Shown in pieces: positions 45,284 through 54,366 of a stretch of DNA of 64,000 nt. The number at the start of each line of letters is the position of its first letter. Position 1 is the stretch's first letter. Made by a program: the position numbers and the translations under genes. The notes under the pieces were generated by a model that worked only from the letters and a program-made list of their open reading frames with translations, had not been told where the DNA came from and did no database searches. Source of the DNA: Desmonostoc vinosum HA7617-LM4. GTDB lineage: Bacteria > Cyanobacteriota > Cyanobacteriia > Cyanobacteriales > Nostocaceae. The stretch lies in assembly GCA_019359515.1 (NCBI GenBank), contig JAHHHC010000031.1, positions 1 through 64,000 of the forward strand, written 5' to 3'.

Positions 45284-46115
45284 GAATAATCGGGCACTAT
45301 AAGGGAAACCTTATGAGTGAATGTGGTCAAATTCAAGGAAGCCTAAGTCTGCTAAAAGATAAGGTAATCTTGAGCCAAGCTCTACCTAGTTTTGGTAGAG
45401 AAGGTGCAGAGACTGGTTTTAAGGAGAAAAGCAAGATAGACTATCATGTCTTATCAAAAGTAGAGCAAAGAGGCATTTTAGCGGGAATGTTATTAGGTGA
45501 TGGAAAAAGAAGTGAAAAAAACTTTTTTATCCAACATTCATCTAAACAAGAAGATTATCTTTTTTTTAAAAAAAATCTTCTAGAACAAATAACAGGAAAG
45601 CCAGTGAATGCCCGACAATGGAATACAAATGAAGGCTATAGCTTGATTCGCATAGATCCTAAGTTGATTCCCATGACAAGAGTGTTAGTTAAGAAGCTGT
45701 ATAAGGCAGGAACTAAAACCATAACTAGAAAGTTCCTTAACTTATTAACACCGCATGGAATAGCTATATGGTTCATGGATAATGGCTCTAAATCCTTCAA
45801 GAAAAAAAACAGTAAAATCCATGCTCTTGAAATCACCCTAAATACTTACATATCCAAGGAAGAAAATGAGGTGATCATCTCTTATTTTTCTGAAGTATGG
45901 GGATTTAAGTGGGGATTAAATAAAAGTAGGGATTGTTATCGTTTACGAATGGGGACTCAAGAAGGGAAAAGATTTTTTTCATTCATCAGTCCTTATATCC
46001 AGGACAGTATGCTCTACAAAATAAAAATCTCTTAAAACATAACGGCCACCACCTAAAGGTTAGCAGCCTATGGTGAAGGTATAGTCCAGAGAGTGGGGAA
46101 ACTCACACAAATCTG
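45284..46115 (+). mobile_element. Group I intron in tRNA-Arg(CCU), 832 nt
   Basis: Exon 1 ends in U and the intron ends in G (46115), the group I rule. A short guide GGG (45292-45294) can pair with the exon CCU including the terminal U-G pair (P1). P2 is a perfect hairpin ATAAGG-GAAA-CCTTAT at 45299-45314. The catalytic core is suggested by AATTCAAGGAA, GAGCCAAGC and GGTGCAGAGACT (45403-45414), whose GACT can pair with AGTC at 46083-46086 (P7). A 3' hairpin AGTGGGGAAACTCAC precedes the end. The insert between the P7 arms carries an endonuclease gene. Length is much larger than tRNA introns lacking ORFs. Confidence 0.88.
45313..46035 (+). CDS. Intron-encoded LAGLIDADG homing endonuclease
   Basis: Up to 240 residues. 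Two LAGLIDADG-type helices are seen: GILAGMLLGDG (residues 54-64) and GIAIWFMDNGS (149-159), each with the acidic metal ligand, so it would act as a monomer with a pseudo-two-fold site. Residues 1-34 overlap intron core segments and the ATG sits inside the P2 hairpin, so the real start may be downstream (for example the TTG at 45370); AAGGAG occurs at 45421. Such enzymes cut intronless alleles and drive intron spread; some also assist splicing. Absence of an early stop suggests selection, but activity is untested. Confidence 0.88.
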   Translation: MSECGQIQGSLSLLKDKVILSQALPSFGREGAETGFKEKSKIDYHVLSKVEQRGILAGMLLGDGKRSEKNFFIQHSSKQEDYLFFKKNLLEQITGKPVNARQWNTNEGYSLIRIDPKLIPMTRVLVKKLYKAGTKTITRKFLNLLTPHGIAIWFMDNGSKSFKKKNSKIHALEITLNTYISKEENEVIISYFSEVWGFKWGLNKSRDCYRLRMGTQEGKRFFSFISPYIQDSMLYKIKIS

Positions 46116-46152
46116 AAGCGCTAGGTCGCCGGTTCGAATCTGGCCAGTCCCG

Positions 46153-46283
46153 TCGGGTAAATAATTCGTAATTCGTAATGACGCTCGTACCTCGCTCTAA
46201 GCGAAGCTATGCCATTCGCCCTTAGCGTCTCCTTTAGGAGAAGGCTTTACGCTGCGAAGTGCGTAATTCGTAATTACGCTTTG
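46153..46283. repeat. Long dispersed palindromic repeat (copy 6)
   Basis: TAATTCG heptamers on both borders enclose GACGCTCGTACCTCGCTCTA, AGCGAAGCTATGCC, TTAGCGTCTCCTTTAGGAGA and GGCTTTACGCTGCGAAG. It is the longest copy and appears composite. It begins 3 nt after tRNA-Arg. Confidence 0.75.
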
Positions 46284-46476
46284 TGATGGATATTTAAAGC
46301 CCAGCACAAAACAAGCAATTCTTGAGGGATGGGGTTTTTAAACCCCTTTTAGCTGTATAAAAAATCAAGCAGTTAAAAAAGTTTGATGGATTATCCTCTA
46401 TACGTTAGGATATTGCATCAGAATCTCAGTAAGTGTTTGCGGCGACTAGCTTAAGCGCGTTGCAGCGAAATTTAAT

Positions 46477-47142
46477 TTGGATTTGAGTAGATTCTGTAAA
46501 AGTTTGCTACTCTATTGTTGTTTTTCTTCTAGCAATAAGAAATACCAATCTAATTCAATTAATTGTTATCGAGCCTTGAATAAGCTGTTATTTAAAAATA
46601 AATCTTTGCGGTTGATGGCTATTGCCTTACCGTTTTTGGTGTGGTGGGGGTACAAAGAACTACATAACCATTTTGTCCAGCCGCAAGCGATGTTAGTATT
46701 GGGCGGTTCAACAAAACGTTTAGAGCGAGAAAAGTTTACAGCCGAACTCGCTCGTAAACATCCAAATATACCAATTTGGATTACTGGTGGTAGCCCACAA
46801 AAATTCACCAAACAAGTGTTTGCTAAAGCTGGCGTTGATCCCAAACGTTTACACTTGGATTATGAAGCAGTAGACACTGTGACTAATTTTACGACGCTAG
46901 TAGATGATTTACAATCTCGCGGCATCAAGAGCATTTATTTGATTACTTCTGACTACCATATGCGTCGGGCTTGTGTTATTGGTGAGATTATTTTGGGTAG
47001 CCGGGGTATTGAATTCAAACCCATATCAGTACCTTCTGGGGCTTCAGCTGAACCAATCGAAAAATCTATCCGTGATGGAGCAAGAGCAATACTTTGGCTA
47101 GCAACTGGTTACACTGGTGTAAATGAAGATAAAAATAAATAA
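46477..47142 (+). CDS. YdcF/SanA-type DUF218 membrane protein
   Basis: Up to 221 residues from a TTG at 46477; an ATG at 46615 would leave 175 and still include a helix (MAIALPFLVWWGYKEL). The DUF218 fold is shown by AMLVLGGST, IPIWITGGSP, AVDTVTNFTTLVDDL and IYLITSDYHMRRA. Family members are anchored in the plasma membrane with an outward domain and are linked to envelope integrity. The N-terminal start is not settled. It is probably monocistronic. Confidence 0.8.
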   Translation: MDLSRFCKSLLLYCCFSSSNKKYQSNSINCYRALNKLLFKNKSLRLMAIALPFLVWWGYKELHNHFVQPQAMLVLGGSTKRLEREKFTAELARKHPNIPIWITGGSPQKFTKQVFAKAGVDPKRLHLDYEAVDTVTNFTTLVDDLQSRGIKSIYLITSDYHMRRACVIGEIILGSRGIEFKPISVPSGASAEPIEKSIRDGARAILWLATGYTGVNEDKNK

Positions 47143-47419
47143 TGAGAGGGAACAGGGAAAACTGAGTTGCCTAAATTTAGCAAATTTAAATAATTAATCG
47201 CGATCGCTAAACTAGAAACGAGAAATTAAACGATATTTTTAGATAAATCTCCCCGATAGGAACTCTAAACGAAGAAGGTGCATAAACCGATTAACAATTT
47301 TTTCTCTTCCCATCTCCTACTAAGTACTCTGTAACCTCCGTAGTTTGTGGCAAAAAACCGCTCCAAATTCCCCGACAATTTGATACCCTAGCTTAAACAG
47401 AATTGAGAAAAGTTAAAGC

Positions 47420-48583
47420 GTGGACATTCAACTTGGGCGGGGAAAAACAGCTCGTAGAGCCTACGGAATAGATGAAATTGCACTAGTCCCTGGTAAAAGA
47501 ACGCTCGATCCGAGTTTGGCCGATACTAAGTGGCAAATTGGTAATATTGAGCGAGAAATTCCAATTATTGCTAGTGCGATGGATGGTGTCGTAGATGTGC
47601 GGATGGCTGTACGTTTATCGCAGTTAGGAGCATTGGGCGTCCTCAACCTAGAGGGTATCCAAACTCGCTATGCTGAGCCAGACCCGATTTTAGATCGGAT
47701 TGCCTCTGTAGGGAAAGACGAATTTGTCGCTCTCATGCAAGAACTCTATGCCGAACCAATAAAACAGGAATTAATTGAGCAACGTATTCAGGAAATTAAA
47801 CAGCAAGGCGGTATTGCGGCGGTAAGTGCTACCCCAGCAGGTGCAAGTAAATATGGTGAGGTAGTAGCCAAAACTGGGGCAGATTTATTTTTTGTACAAG
47901 CAACGGTAGTTTCTACAGCGCACCTCTCACCAGAGTCTCTAGTACCCCTCGATTTGGCAGAATTTTGTCGTTCTATGCCTATTCCCGTAGTGTTGGGGAA
48001 TTGCGTGACTTATGAAGTTACTTTGAATCTGATGAAGGCAGGGGCGGCGGCGGTACTAGTGGGAATTGGCCCTGGTGCGGCTTGTACCTCTCGTGGTGTG
48101 TTGGGGGTAGGTGTGCCACAGGCGAGTGCGATCGCTGATTGTGCCGCCGCACGAGATGATTACTATCAGGAAACTGGTAACTACATCCCGGTGATTGCTG
48201 ACGGCGGTTTAATCACAGGCGGCGATATTTGCAAATGCATCGCTTGCGGTGCTGATGGAGTAATGATTGGTTCTCCCTTCGCTAGAGCCACCCAAGCCCC
48301 AGGACGAGGTTATCATTGGGGCATGGCAACACCCAGCCCTGTACTGCCACGTGGCACCCGCATTCGCGTTGCTACCACAGGTACCTTAGAGCAGATACTC
48401 ATCGGCCCAGCAGGGTTAGATGATGGCACTCACAATCTTTTAGGAGCCTTAAAGACCAGCATGGGTACTTTGGGAGCCAAAAACATTAAAGAAATGCAAC
48501 AAGTTGAAGTTGTGATTGCTCCCTCTCTCTTGACCGAAGGCAAAGTTTACCAAAAAGCTCAACAGCTAGGCATGGGGAAATGA
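47420..48583 (+). CDS. guaB3: GuaB3-type IMP dehydrogenase
   Basis: 387 residues from a GTG at 47420. The barrel contains ASAMDGVVD near the N terminus, the catalytic cysteine loop [13 protein letters not shown], and [31 protein letters not shown]-type phosphate binding ([12 protein letters not shown]). The inserted CBS domains of classical GuaB are absent, which separates GuaB3 from it. GuaB3 of cyanobacteria oxidises IMP to XMP for guanine nucleotides. It lies upstream of Yfr1 and trxA, the conserved cyanobacterial order. Confidence 0.9.
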   Translation: MDIQLGRGKTARRAYGIDEIALVPGKRTLDPSLADTKWQIGNIEREIPIIASAMDGVVDVRMAVRLSQLGALGVLNLEGIQTRYAEPDPILDRIASVGKDEFVALMQELYAEPIKQELIEQRIQEIKQQGGIAAVSATPAGASKYGEVVAKTGADLFFVQATVVSTAHLSPESLVPLDLAEFCRSMPIPVVLGNCVTYEVTLNLMKAGAAAVLVGIGPGAACTSRGVLGVGVPQASAIADCAAARDDYYQETGNYIPVIADGGLITGGDICKCIACGADGVMIGSPFARATQAPGRGYHWGMATPSPVLPRGTRIRVATTGTLEQILIGPAGLDDGTHNLLGALKTSMGTLGAKNIKEMQQVEVVIAPSLLTEGKVYQKAQQLGMGK

Positions 48584-48666
48584 GGGAGCGGGGGCCTTGA
48601 GTTCCCCATTCCCAAAGAAATTTTCCAGCCCCTTAAACAATCGCTGGAAAATTCACATATGTCGCC

Positions 48667-48672
48667 TACAAT
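48667..48672 (+). promoter_or_regulatory. Likely -10 element of the Yfr1 promoter
   Basis: TACAAT at 48667-48672 sits 6-7 nt before the expected Yfr1 5' end near 48679, a good match to the sigma-70 -10 consensus. No convincing -35 box is seen about 17 nt upstream. Confidence 0.55.
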
Positions 48673-48678
48673 AGAAGT

Positions 48679-48748
48679 AGCGGAGACGCATGTTTCCGTT
48701 CACTCCTCACACCACACTCCGCCCGGACTACTGTTCGGGCGGTTCCTT
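48679..48748 (+). ncRNA. yfr1: Yfr1 small regulatory RNA
   Basis: Two hairpins bracket an unpaired stretch. The first is CGGAGAC-GCAT-GTTTCCG (48681-48698, one G-U pair); the second is CCGCCCG...CGGGCGG (48719-48742) followed by TTCCTT. Between them is ACTCCTCACAC (48702-48712), the 11-base motif conserved in Yfr1 across cyanobacteria. The location between guaB and trxA is the classic one. Yfr1 is known to pair with mRNAs, such as those of outer-membrane porins, and affects growth under stress. Confidence 0.92.
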
Positions 48749-48864
48749 ATGTTTGTAAATAAATTCTGTTTCTTTGTAAATGTACACCTTCTAATTCCAA
48801 GCTGGCGTTTTTGCTATGGTAGAATTTTCACGAAACTCAGATAGAATTGGCGAAGGTTTTAGGC

Positions 48865-49188
48865 ATGTCAGCAGCCGCACAAGTTACGGATTCTACTTTT
48901 GATCAAGAAGTACTCGGAAGCGATGTACCCGTTCTAGTTGATTTTTGGGCACCCTGGTGTGGCCCCTGCCGGATGGTAGCTCCGGTTGTAGATGAAATTT
49001 CCATTCAATATGAAGGGAAATTAAAAGTTGTGAAAGTCAACACTGATGAGAATCCTAGTGTTGCCAGTAAGTACGGTATCCGTAGTATTCCCACGCTCAT
49101 GATTTTTAAAGATGGACAAAAAGTTGATATGGTAGTGGGTGCCGTGCCTAAAACTACATTAGCTAACACTCTGGAAAAGCATCTGTAA
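48865..49188 (+). CDS. trxA: Thioredoxin (m type)
   Basis: 107 residues from the ATG at 48865; an in-frame TTG at 48847 would add six residues. Active site WCGPC in [20 protein letters not shown], cis-proline in [14 protein letters not shown]. It reduces disulfides of stromal-type targets with electrons from ferredoxin- or NADPH-thioredoxin reductase. TrxA is the abundant, essential m type in cyanobacteria. The Yfr1 RNA just upstream is not part of its coding unit. A hairpin terminator follows at 49266. Confidence 0.96.
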   Translation: MSAAAQVTDSTFDQEVLGSDVPVLVDFWAPWCGPCRMVAPVVDEISIQYEGKLKVVKVNTDENPSVASKYGIRSIPTLMIFKDGQKVDMVVGAVPKTTLANTLEKHL

Positions 49189-49265
49189 AACTCAATTGGT
49201 AATTAAACACTCTTGAGTTATTAATTTACTCTAGATTTCGGTGAATATTTGTAAACAAGTCCAAG

Positions 49266-49295
49266 AGGCGCGAACTTCGCGCCTTTGTAAAACTT
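49266..49295 (+). terminator. Intrinsic terminator of trxA
   Basis: AGGCGCGA (49266-49273) and TCGCGCCT (49277-49284) make an 8-bp GC-rich stem around ACT, followed by TTGTAAAACTTTTT. Position about 80 nt after the trxA stop suits a terminator. Confidence 0.75.
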
Positions 49296-49718
49296 TTTGC
49301 AGTTTTCAATAGGGCTAACCCTTTGTGTAAATTCCAACTTAACAACTCCATCAATCAATTTAGTTGCTTTGTATTAAGAACGATTTCGCACTCTAGTGGA
49401 CTGACAAAACTAAAATATTGCAATAGAAAAGGTTCTTATTAGTTGCGCTACCCTGCGGTAATACTCCGCGAACAGCGCCTTCTTAAACCACAAATCCAAT
49501 GCACTATTTTACCTGTGTCAGTTCAGTAGGGCGTGGCAATGCTGTATTCAAGGGCGAAATCCACTCGACCAAACGAAATTTGGGGTAGTTAAAGTAGCAA
49601 ATAAATTTTAATAATTAAGTAATTACCCTAAGTTTATATAAATCATGAGTCTGCAAAGCTGTTAGTAAATTGCAACTAAATTTAGGTAAAATGTAATGCC
49701 ATTGTTCCGGCAGTTCTC
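49296..49718. other. Intergenic region between trxA and the LOG gene
   Basis: No gene seen. It contains a piece with GCGCTACCCTGCGGTAATAC that resembles dispersed repeats elsewhere, and several A/T-rich stretches. The promoter of the LOG gene should be near its right end. Confidence 0.35.
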
Positions 49719-50789
49719 ATGACCACATCTGCGTCGTTTGACACATTAGAGGCTCTCCAGGCGGATATCGCTGAATTGATTGAACACTTGCCGAATTTAA
49801 AAAATCGGCAGTTTATCAAACAGGCACTCGCCACCATAGTGCGTCTTGCTGATAGCGAGATTGATCGTCTCGATTGGAAGATCTTGTCAGCATCTTTAGC
49901 AGACATGGAGCGAGGTTTTCAGCTCTTTCATGCCTACCGACACGTCCGCAAAGTTACTATTTTCGGTTCTGCTCGTCTAGCGTCGGATACACCTGAATAT
50001 CGCATGGCCCTTCAATTTGGTCGCGCTGTTTCTCAGTTGGGATTTATGGTGATGACAGGCGGTGGTGGTGGAATTATGCAAGCAGGCCACGAAGGTGCTG
50101 GTAGGGAAAATTCTTTTGGTTTAAATATTCAGTTGCCTTTTGAACAGCAAGCCAACCCAATTATAGAGGGTGATCCTAAGCTAATTCACTTTAAATATTT
50201 CTTTACCCGTAAACTGTTTCTCCTTAAAGAAAGTGACGCTGTAGCTTTGTTTCCGGGTGGTTTTGGTACACAAGATGAAGCATTTGAGTGCATGACATTA
50301 AGCCAGACGGGTAAGTTTGGCCCTGTGCCTTTGGTTTTAATCGATCATCCTGGTGGCGACTACTGGCTGTCTTGGAGTGAGTATATCAATCAACAGTTAG
50401 TGCAAAAAGGTCTTGTTAGTCCCGAAGATCCCAGTCTTTACACGGTGACAGACAATTTAGATGTTGCTTGTGATGCCATTACTGGTTTTTACAAGGTATA
50501 CCACTCAAGTCGTTATGTTGGTGAGCAATTGGTTATCCGCCTGACAAAAGATTTATCAGATTCTGAGGTAGAGCAACTAAATACCGATTTTAGCGACATT
50601 CTCGTTAAAGGACGGATTGAGAAAAGTCAGGCATTACCCCAAGAAGCCCAAGACGAGAGCGTTGGGCTACCTCGTCTGATTTTATACTTTAATCAACGCG
50701 ATTTGGGACGCTTGTATCAGATGATTGCAGCAATTAACCAAACGGGTATTCCTTCATCTGAAGCCGCAGCACATCCAGAAAGGAAGTAA
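49719..50789 (+). CDS. LOG-family Rossmann protein (TIGR00730 type)
   Basis: 356 residues. The LOG motif is PGGFGTQDEAFE (PGG-x-GT-xx-E), preceded by the first conserved segment GGGGGIMQAGHEGAG. LOG enzymes hydrolyse nucleotide 5'-monophosphates such as cytokinin ribotides, releasing the base. The N-terminal 80 residues are helical and the C-terminal 110 residues form an extension, making this a long-form member whose substrate is not known. Start MTTSASFDTLEAL follows a 420-bp gap. Confidence 0.88.
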   Translation: MTTSASFDTLEALQADIAELIEHLPNLKNRQFIKQALATIVRLADSEIDRLDWKILSASLADMERGFQLFHAYRHVRKVTIFGSARLASDTPEYRMALQFGRAVSQLGFMVMTGGGGGIMQAGHEGAGRENSFGLNIQLPFEQQANPIIEGDPKLIHFKYFFTRKLFLLKESDAVALFPGGFGTQDEAFECMTLSQTGKFGPVPLVLIDHPGGDYWLSWSEYINQQLVQKGLVSPEDPSLYTVTDNLDVACDAITGFYKVYHSSRYVGEQLVIRLTKDLSDSEVEQLNTDFSDILVKGRIEKSQALPQEAQDESVGLPRLILYFNQRDLGRLYQMIAAINQTGIPSSEAAAHPERK

Positions 50790-51000
50790 TTGACGTACTT
50801 TCCCACAATTGAACAAAAATGTTGAGCGCAGTCCCTACCTATAACGAAGTTTAGGTAGGGTTAGCGAAACCAATATAAAAAGCGCAGCAATAACCTTACT
50901 CTAGCTTTTTTTAGTTCTGCACATATTCAATAGACCTCTTGCATAAATATTTTTTTGTTTCGCGCAATCGCATCTACTATTTAGCCTTGCTATAGCAAGT

Positions 51001-51456
51001 TTATAAATATTCAAAAAATACCTCTGGTACTAATCTTAGTTCTCCAGATTTGAAGCGATCAATCTCTATCCACAGTGCCCTATGTTTATGATTCTCTGAT
51101 TCCGAAAAAATTAAGCTTTCTAGTTGATAAAACTTTGGTTCAGCAAAATCACATTGATAAAGCTGAATAATTTCATGTCCTTGTCTACCGTTAAAAGTGA
51201 ACAGGTTCTCTATACAACCTAGATAACGAATATTGATTAATTCTGCTTGAATTTCTTCTTGAAATTCTCTCTCTAAAGCTACGCGGCTGGTTTCGCCAAA
51301 CTCCACACCACCACCCAAAGCGCGATAAAATACATCTTGCTTGACTGGGTCGTAGCCTTCAGAAACAAATATGCGATCGCCTTTGGCATTAGCTAAACCA
51401 TTGCGATCGCGAATTAATCCCAAGGCTATCACCCTAATTTCACCCGATTTATTCAT
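51001..51456 (-). CDS. Nudix hydrolase
   Basis: 151 residues. The Nudix box reads GGGVEFGETSRVALEREFQE then EIQ, matching G-x5-E-x7-REUxEEx(G)U except that the penultimate glycine is not obvious. Before it are AKGDRIFVSEGYD and YRALG. It should cleave nucleoside diphosphate derivatives; substrate unknown. It lies 8 nt downstream of the DUF3531 gene on the same strand, so the two are probably cotranscribed. Confidence 0.88.
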   Translation of the reverse strand: MNKSGEIRVIALGLIRDRNGLANAKGDRIFVSEGYDPVKQDVFYRALGGGVEFGETSRVALEREFQEEIQAELINIRYLGCIENLFTFNGRQGHEIIQLYQCDFAEPKFYQLESLIFSESENHKHRALWIEIDRFKSGELRLVPEVFFEYL

Positions 51457-51464
51457 TTTTGTAA

Positions 51465-51920
51465 TTAATTATCGTCGTAAATTGAATGTAGGCGACTGTC
51501 GCTATCTTCGACGGGCCAATTTTCATTTTCGCCACCAATGTACAATTGTTCAATGGTGACATACTCTTGCGAAAGTTGCGTCAGAGCATTAATTAAAATA
51601 TCTAAAGCGATCGCATCACTAGTACCCAAATCAAACCAACAACGCGCCCACCCATCCTCATATTCAAACTCACCCATGTTGTGCATCAATGCCAACAAGC
51701 TTTTATCATATCCTTGTACATCATAATTCATGTAGCTAATCTCAAATCCTGTCTCCTGTACTTGGATATTTTCTGCATTAAATGCACCCAATTTACCCAA
51801 ATAAAACCAAGAATTAAAAACCTCTTCTATATACTGCTTTTCACGTTCAGAAGGAATCGTGCTGAACTTCAGCCAAATCCACACATCAAAAGGATTAAAC
51901 TCACGAAACTGAATGTACAT
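51465..51920 (-). CDS. DUF3531 family protein
   Basis: 151 residues. The start MYIQFREFNPFDVWIWLKF and the later NYDVQGYDKSLLALMHNMGE and WARCWFDLGTSDAIALDIL are typical of DUF3531, a cyanobacterial and plastid family of unknown function. It is soluble. It precedes the Nudix gene with only 8 nt between them. Confidence 0.85.
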   Translation of the reverse strand: MYIQFREFNPFDVWIWLKFSTIPSEREKQYIEEVFNSWFYLGKLGAFNAENIQVQETGFEISYMNYDVQGYDKSLLALMHNMGEFEYEDGWARCWFDLGTSDAIALDILINALTQLSQEYVTIEQLYIGGENENWPVEDSDSRLHSIYDDN

Positions 51921-52339
51921 TTTCTTACAATTAAAATTAACTTTGTTTAAATTTTAGGAGAATTGGGAAGAGGACGCGGGGACACAAAGACAATATCTCC
52001 CCGATCTTCCTCATCCCTGACTCGCTCATATACAGCACATTTCATCTGAATGAAGTACACAAGGGCGGGCAGGATGCCCACCCCACAAGATTTATCATAT
52101 TAACCCTGTTTTGTCAGTTTGGGAGAAGCCTATCGCTGAAAGCCTTTTGGAGCTTTAGTTTTAAGCTTTTGATTATAAATTTTAGTTACTGTTAGAAAAT
52201 AAAGGCTCAAAGCTAGATTGGATGAAAGTTTCAGAATCTTGCTTTGATTATTACTTTCCGAGAGTGACATAAAAGGGTTAAGATGTGTACTTCATTTACT
52301 TGCAAAGTGCTGTAATTGGTTATTCCAATCCTTGCCCTT
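51921..52339. other. Repeat-containing intergenic region
   Basis: Contains G/C-rich low-complexity pieces and GGGCGGGCAGGATGCCCACC (52063-52082), which carries a small inverted repeat (GGGC/GCCC). No gene was found. Confidence 0.35.
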
Positions 52340-53293
52340 CTAGGGCGAGGTTGGTGAACTCCTAAGATCAGCTAATCGATTCACAGCACTGCTGCGTTCG
52401 CCTTGAATTTGTTTTACCAGATGACTTGGTAGTTGGGATTTTTTAGTTAATGCTTTGTCAAAATTTGCGATCGCTTCTTGAATTAGTTGTTGATCGTTTT
52501 GTTTTCTCCCTTGCTCTTTAAGGATTTGAGCTTTGAGATAATAAATTTCTGGATTATCGACTGTGGTTTTTATAGCACGGTTGGCGTACTCTAGTGCCTG
52601 CGAATATTTTTTTAAATCGCGGTAGGCAAGAGCAATACCCCGATCTACAAGATATTGAGGAGCAGCATTTCTTTCTAATCGCTCAATTGCTTGATCTGGA
52701 CTAGCAAAAGGCAAATTAACCGCCAACATCAAATCCATATAACCTTTGAGTAAATTCAGTTCTGGATCGTTGGCGGAAATTGCTTCCGCTTTATCTAAAT
52801 GTTCATAAACTTGCCGTAGCTTACTTAGAGCTTTCGGCGCTCCGTTGACTGTACCTTCACGGGTGAGGATGACCGCTCCCTCTAAAAAATGGCCAACAGC
52901 TGTGTATAAATGACCACGCAATGGATCGCTAGAAATCAGGTTTTTTCCAGTTTCTAAAGTTTTTTGACTGTAGGTATTTAATGCAGACCAATCTTTATTG
53001 CTATATGCTAAAGATGCTTTGATGGCATGAGCTAAAGGTTCATTTGGTTCGTCAGATAGTGCTTTTTGCAGGTAACTTTCTGCTGCTGGATAGTTACCCA
53101 TCTCAAAAATGGCTTTAAAAGCAGCTTCTGTTTGATCGCCTATTTTGTGAGGTTCACTAGTACGAAAAGGATCTCCAGCAACGGAGGGATATACGCACAG
53201 ATTGAGAGCGATCGCAACTCCCAAAGCTACCTTCGCCAAACTAGTAAGTTTGGTAGACAATATTAATGGAGGAGGGAAAAATCGTTGAATCAT
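52340..53293 (-). CDS. Sll0314/Alr1548-type TPR protein, exported
   Basis: 317 residues from the ATG at 53293; a longer frame to 53386 reads into a repeat. A signal-like helix (SLAKVALGVAIALNLCVYPSVAG, within first 45 residues) is followed by TPR-like units: GNYPAAESYLQKALSDEP, NDPELNLLKGYMDLMLAV and KKYSQALEYANRAIKTT. Such proteins are a cyanobacterial family with envelope or assembly roles that are not defined. It is flanked by a repeat upstream. Confidence 0.85.
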   Translation of the reverse strand: MIQRFFPPPLILSTKLTSLAKVALGVAIALNLCVYPSVAGDPFRTSEPHKIGDQTEAAFKAIFEMGNYPAAESYLQKALSDEPNEPLAHAIKASLAYSNKDWSALNTYSQKTLETGKNLISSDPLRGHLYTAVGHFLEGAVILTREGTVNGAPKALSKLRQVYEHLDKAEAISANDPELNLLKGYMDLMLAVNLPFASPDQAIERLERNAAPQYLVDRGIALAYRDLKKYSQALEYANRAIKTTVDNPEIYYLKAQILKEQGRKQNDQQLIQEAIANFDKALTKKSQLPSHLVKQIQGERSSAVNRLADLRSSPTSP

Positions 53294-53413
53294 GGACACC
53301 CTCAGAATTATTGCGGTTGAAATCGTCGTAACTTCAAAGCTAATACATTTATGTATAGGGTTCTTCCCCCTGCTCCCTGCCCCCACTCACTGAGCGTACC
53401 CTTTGGGAAGCTA

Positions 53414-53454
53414 GCTACGCGTAGCGTCTTTGACAAGAGAAGTCGAAGTGCTGC
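53414..53454. repeat. 41-nt dispersed repeat, copy 2 of 2 identical copies
   Basis: Identical to 13469-13509. Here it lies upstream of the TPR gene and is preceded by CACTGAGCGTACCC. Confidence 0.85.
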
Positions 53455-53691
53455 CCCTTTACCTGTTTGTGACTTCAGTAGTTTTTCTTGGTTCCCAGGC
53501 TTGTTGTAGCCATTGTTCAACAAGAAGTCTGCCACAATGGAGAAAAGTCTGATTTGGCAAGCAGGAAAATATTGTTAACTGCTAAATTTAAGGTTCTAAC
53601 CCAGATAATACGCTCTAAATCTTGCGGAACATTCCAGTTGCCCCCAGTGTAGTTAATCAGTAATTCGCTGACTTTTTGGTAATCTTAACAA

Positions 53692-54366
53692 ATGCTCTAT
53701 CTCAGAAATTTAATTTATCATCCTACAGCTTGCCCAACAGCGATTCTCAAATCCCTCAACTTAGAATTAGCACCTCAACAGCTAGGTCTAATTATTGGCC
53801 CAAGTGGTTCTGGCAAAAGTACCTTACTAGAAATTTTGTCTGGACTAGCTGAACCCACTTCCGGTTCAGTCTGCTGGCGAGAACAAGAACTGATTGCCGA
53901 ACAGTTACAACAACTGGCCGGGTTAGTATTTCAGTTTCCAGAGCGGCATTTTTGTGGAAGCACTATTTTAGAAGAATTGCGTTTAGGGCATCCTGAATTA
54001 GGCTCAGAAAGAGTCAAGCAGGCACTAACAGAAGTAGGATTAGAGCATTTATCCACATTTGCAGCACCTTATGCTTTAAGTGGTGGTCAACAGCGACGTT
54101 TGGCATTGGCAGTGCAATTAATTCGCCAGCCCAATTTATTATTGTTGGATGAACCCACAGCCGGGTTAGATTGGTCAATGCGTCGGCAGTTGGTAACTTT
54201 ATTAGCAAAACTAAAACAAGATTGGACACTGTTAGTGGTAACACACGATGCTGGAGATTTGTTAGCGATCGCAGATCGTTGTTGGACTCTCAATCACGGT
54301 GAACTAGAATCAGTTGACCCAGAGACTTTAGGTGGCAAAGTCAAAGAAACTCAACCTGTGGTGTAA
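53692..54366 (+). CDS. ECF/CbiO-type ABC transporter ATPase
   Basis: 224 residues. Walker A is GPSGSGKST (near residue 38), the Q-loop VFQFPERHF, the signature ALSGGQQRRLALA and Walker B LLLLDEPTAGLD, with the switch His in VVTHDAG. The short form with QFPE is typical of energy-coupling-factor ATPases for vitamins or metals. No transmembrane or S component is adjacent, so the substrate is unknown. In this genome it lies just before rsmG. A chloroplast relative is known among NAP proteins. Confidence 0.88.
   Translation: MLYLRNLIYHPTACPTAILKSLNLELAPQQLGLIIGPSGSGKSTLLEILSGLAEPTSGSVCWREQELIAEQLQQLAGLVFQFPERHFCGSTILEELRLGHPELGSERVKQALTEVGLEHLSTFAAPYALSGGQQRRLALAVQLIRQPNLLLLDEPTAGLDWSMRRQLVTLLAKLKQDWTLLVVTHDAGDLLAIADRCWTLNHGELESVDPETLGGKVKETQPVV

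Larger units (their letters stand above)
45247..46152 (+). tRNA. tRNA-Arg (anticodon CCU), interrupted by a group I intron
   Basis: Exon 1 is 45247-45283, exon 2 is 46116-46152. The acceptor stem GGGGCTG (45247-45253) pairs with CAGTCCC (46145-46151), with one G-T pair; discriminator G is 46152. D-arm GCTC...GAGC and T-arm GCCGGTTCGAATCTGGC are present. Joined exons give the anticodon stem AGCGC/GCGCT and the 7-nt loop CTCCTAA, so the anticodon is CCU and the break falls directly after its last base. CCA is not encoded. The mature tRNA is 74 nt. It reads AGG codons. Confidence 0.93.

Noticed and set aside
46477-46614. Separate small gene ahead of the YdcF-like core
   Set aside because: The frame is continuous with the YdcF-like protein and is better read as its N-terminal extension with a TTG start.
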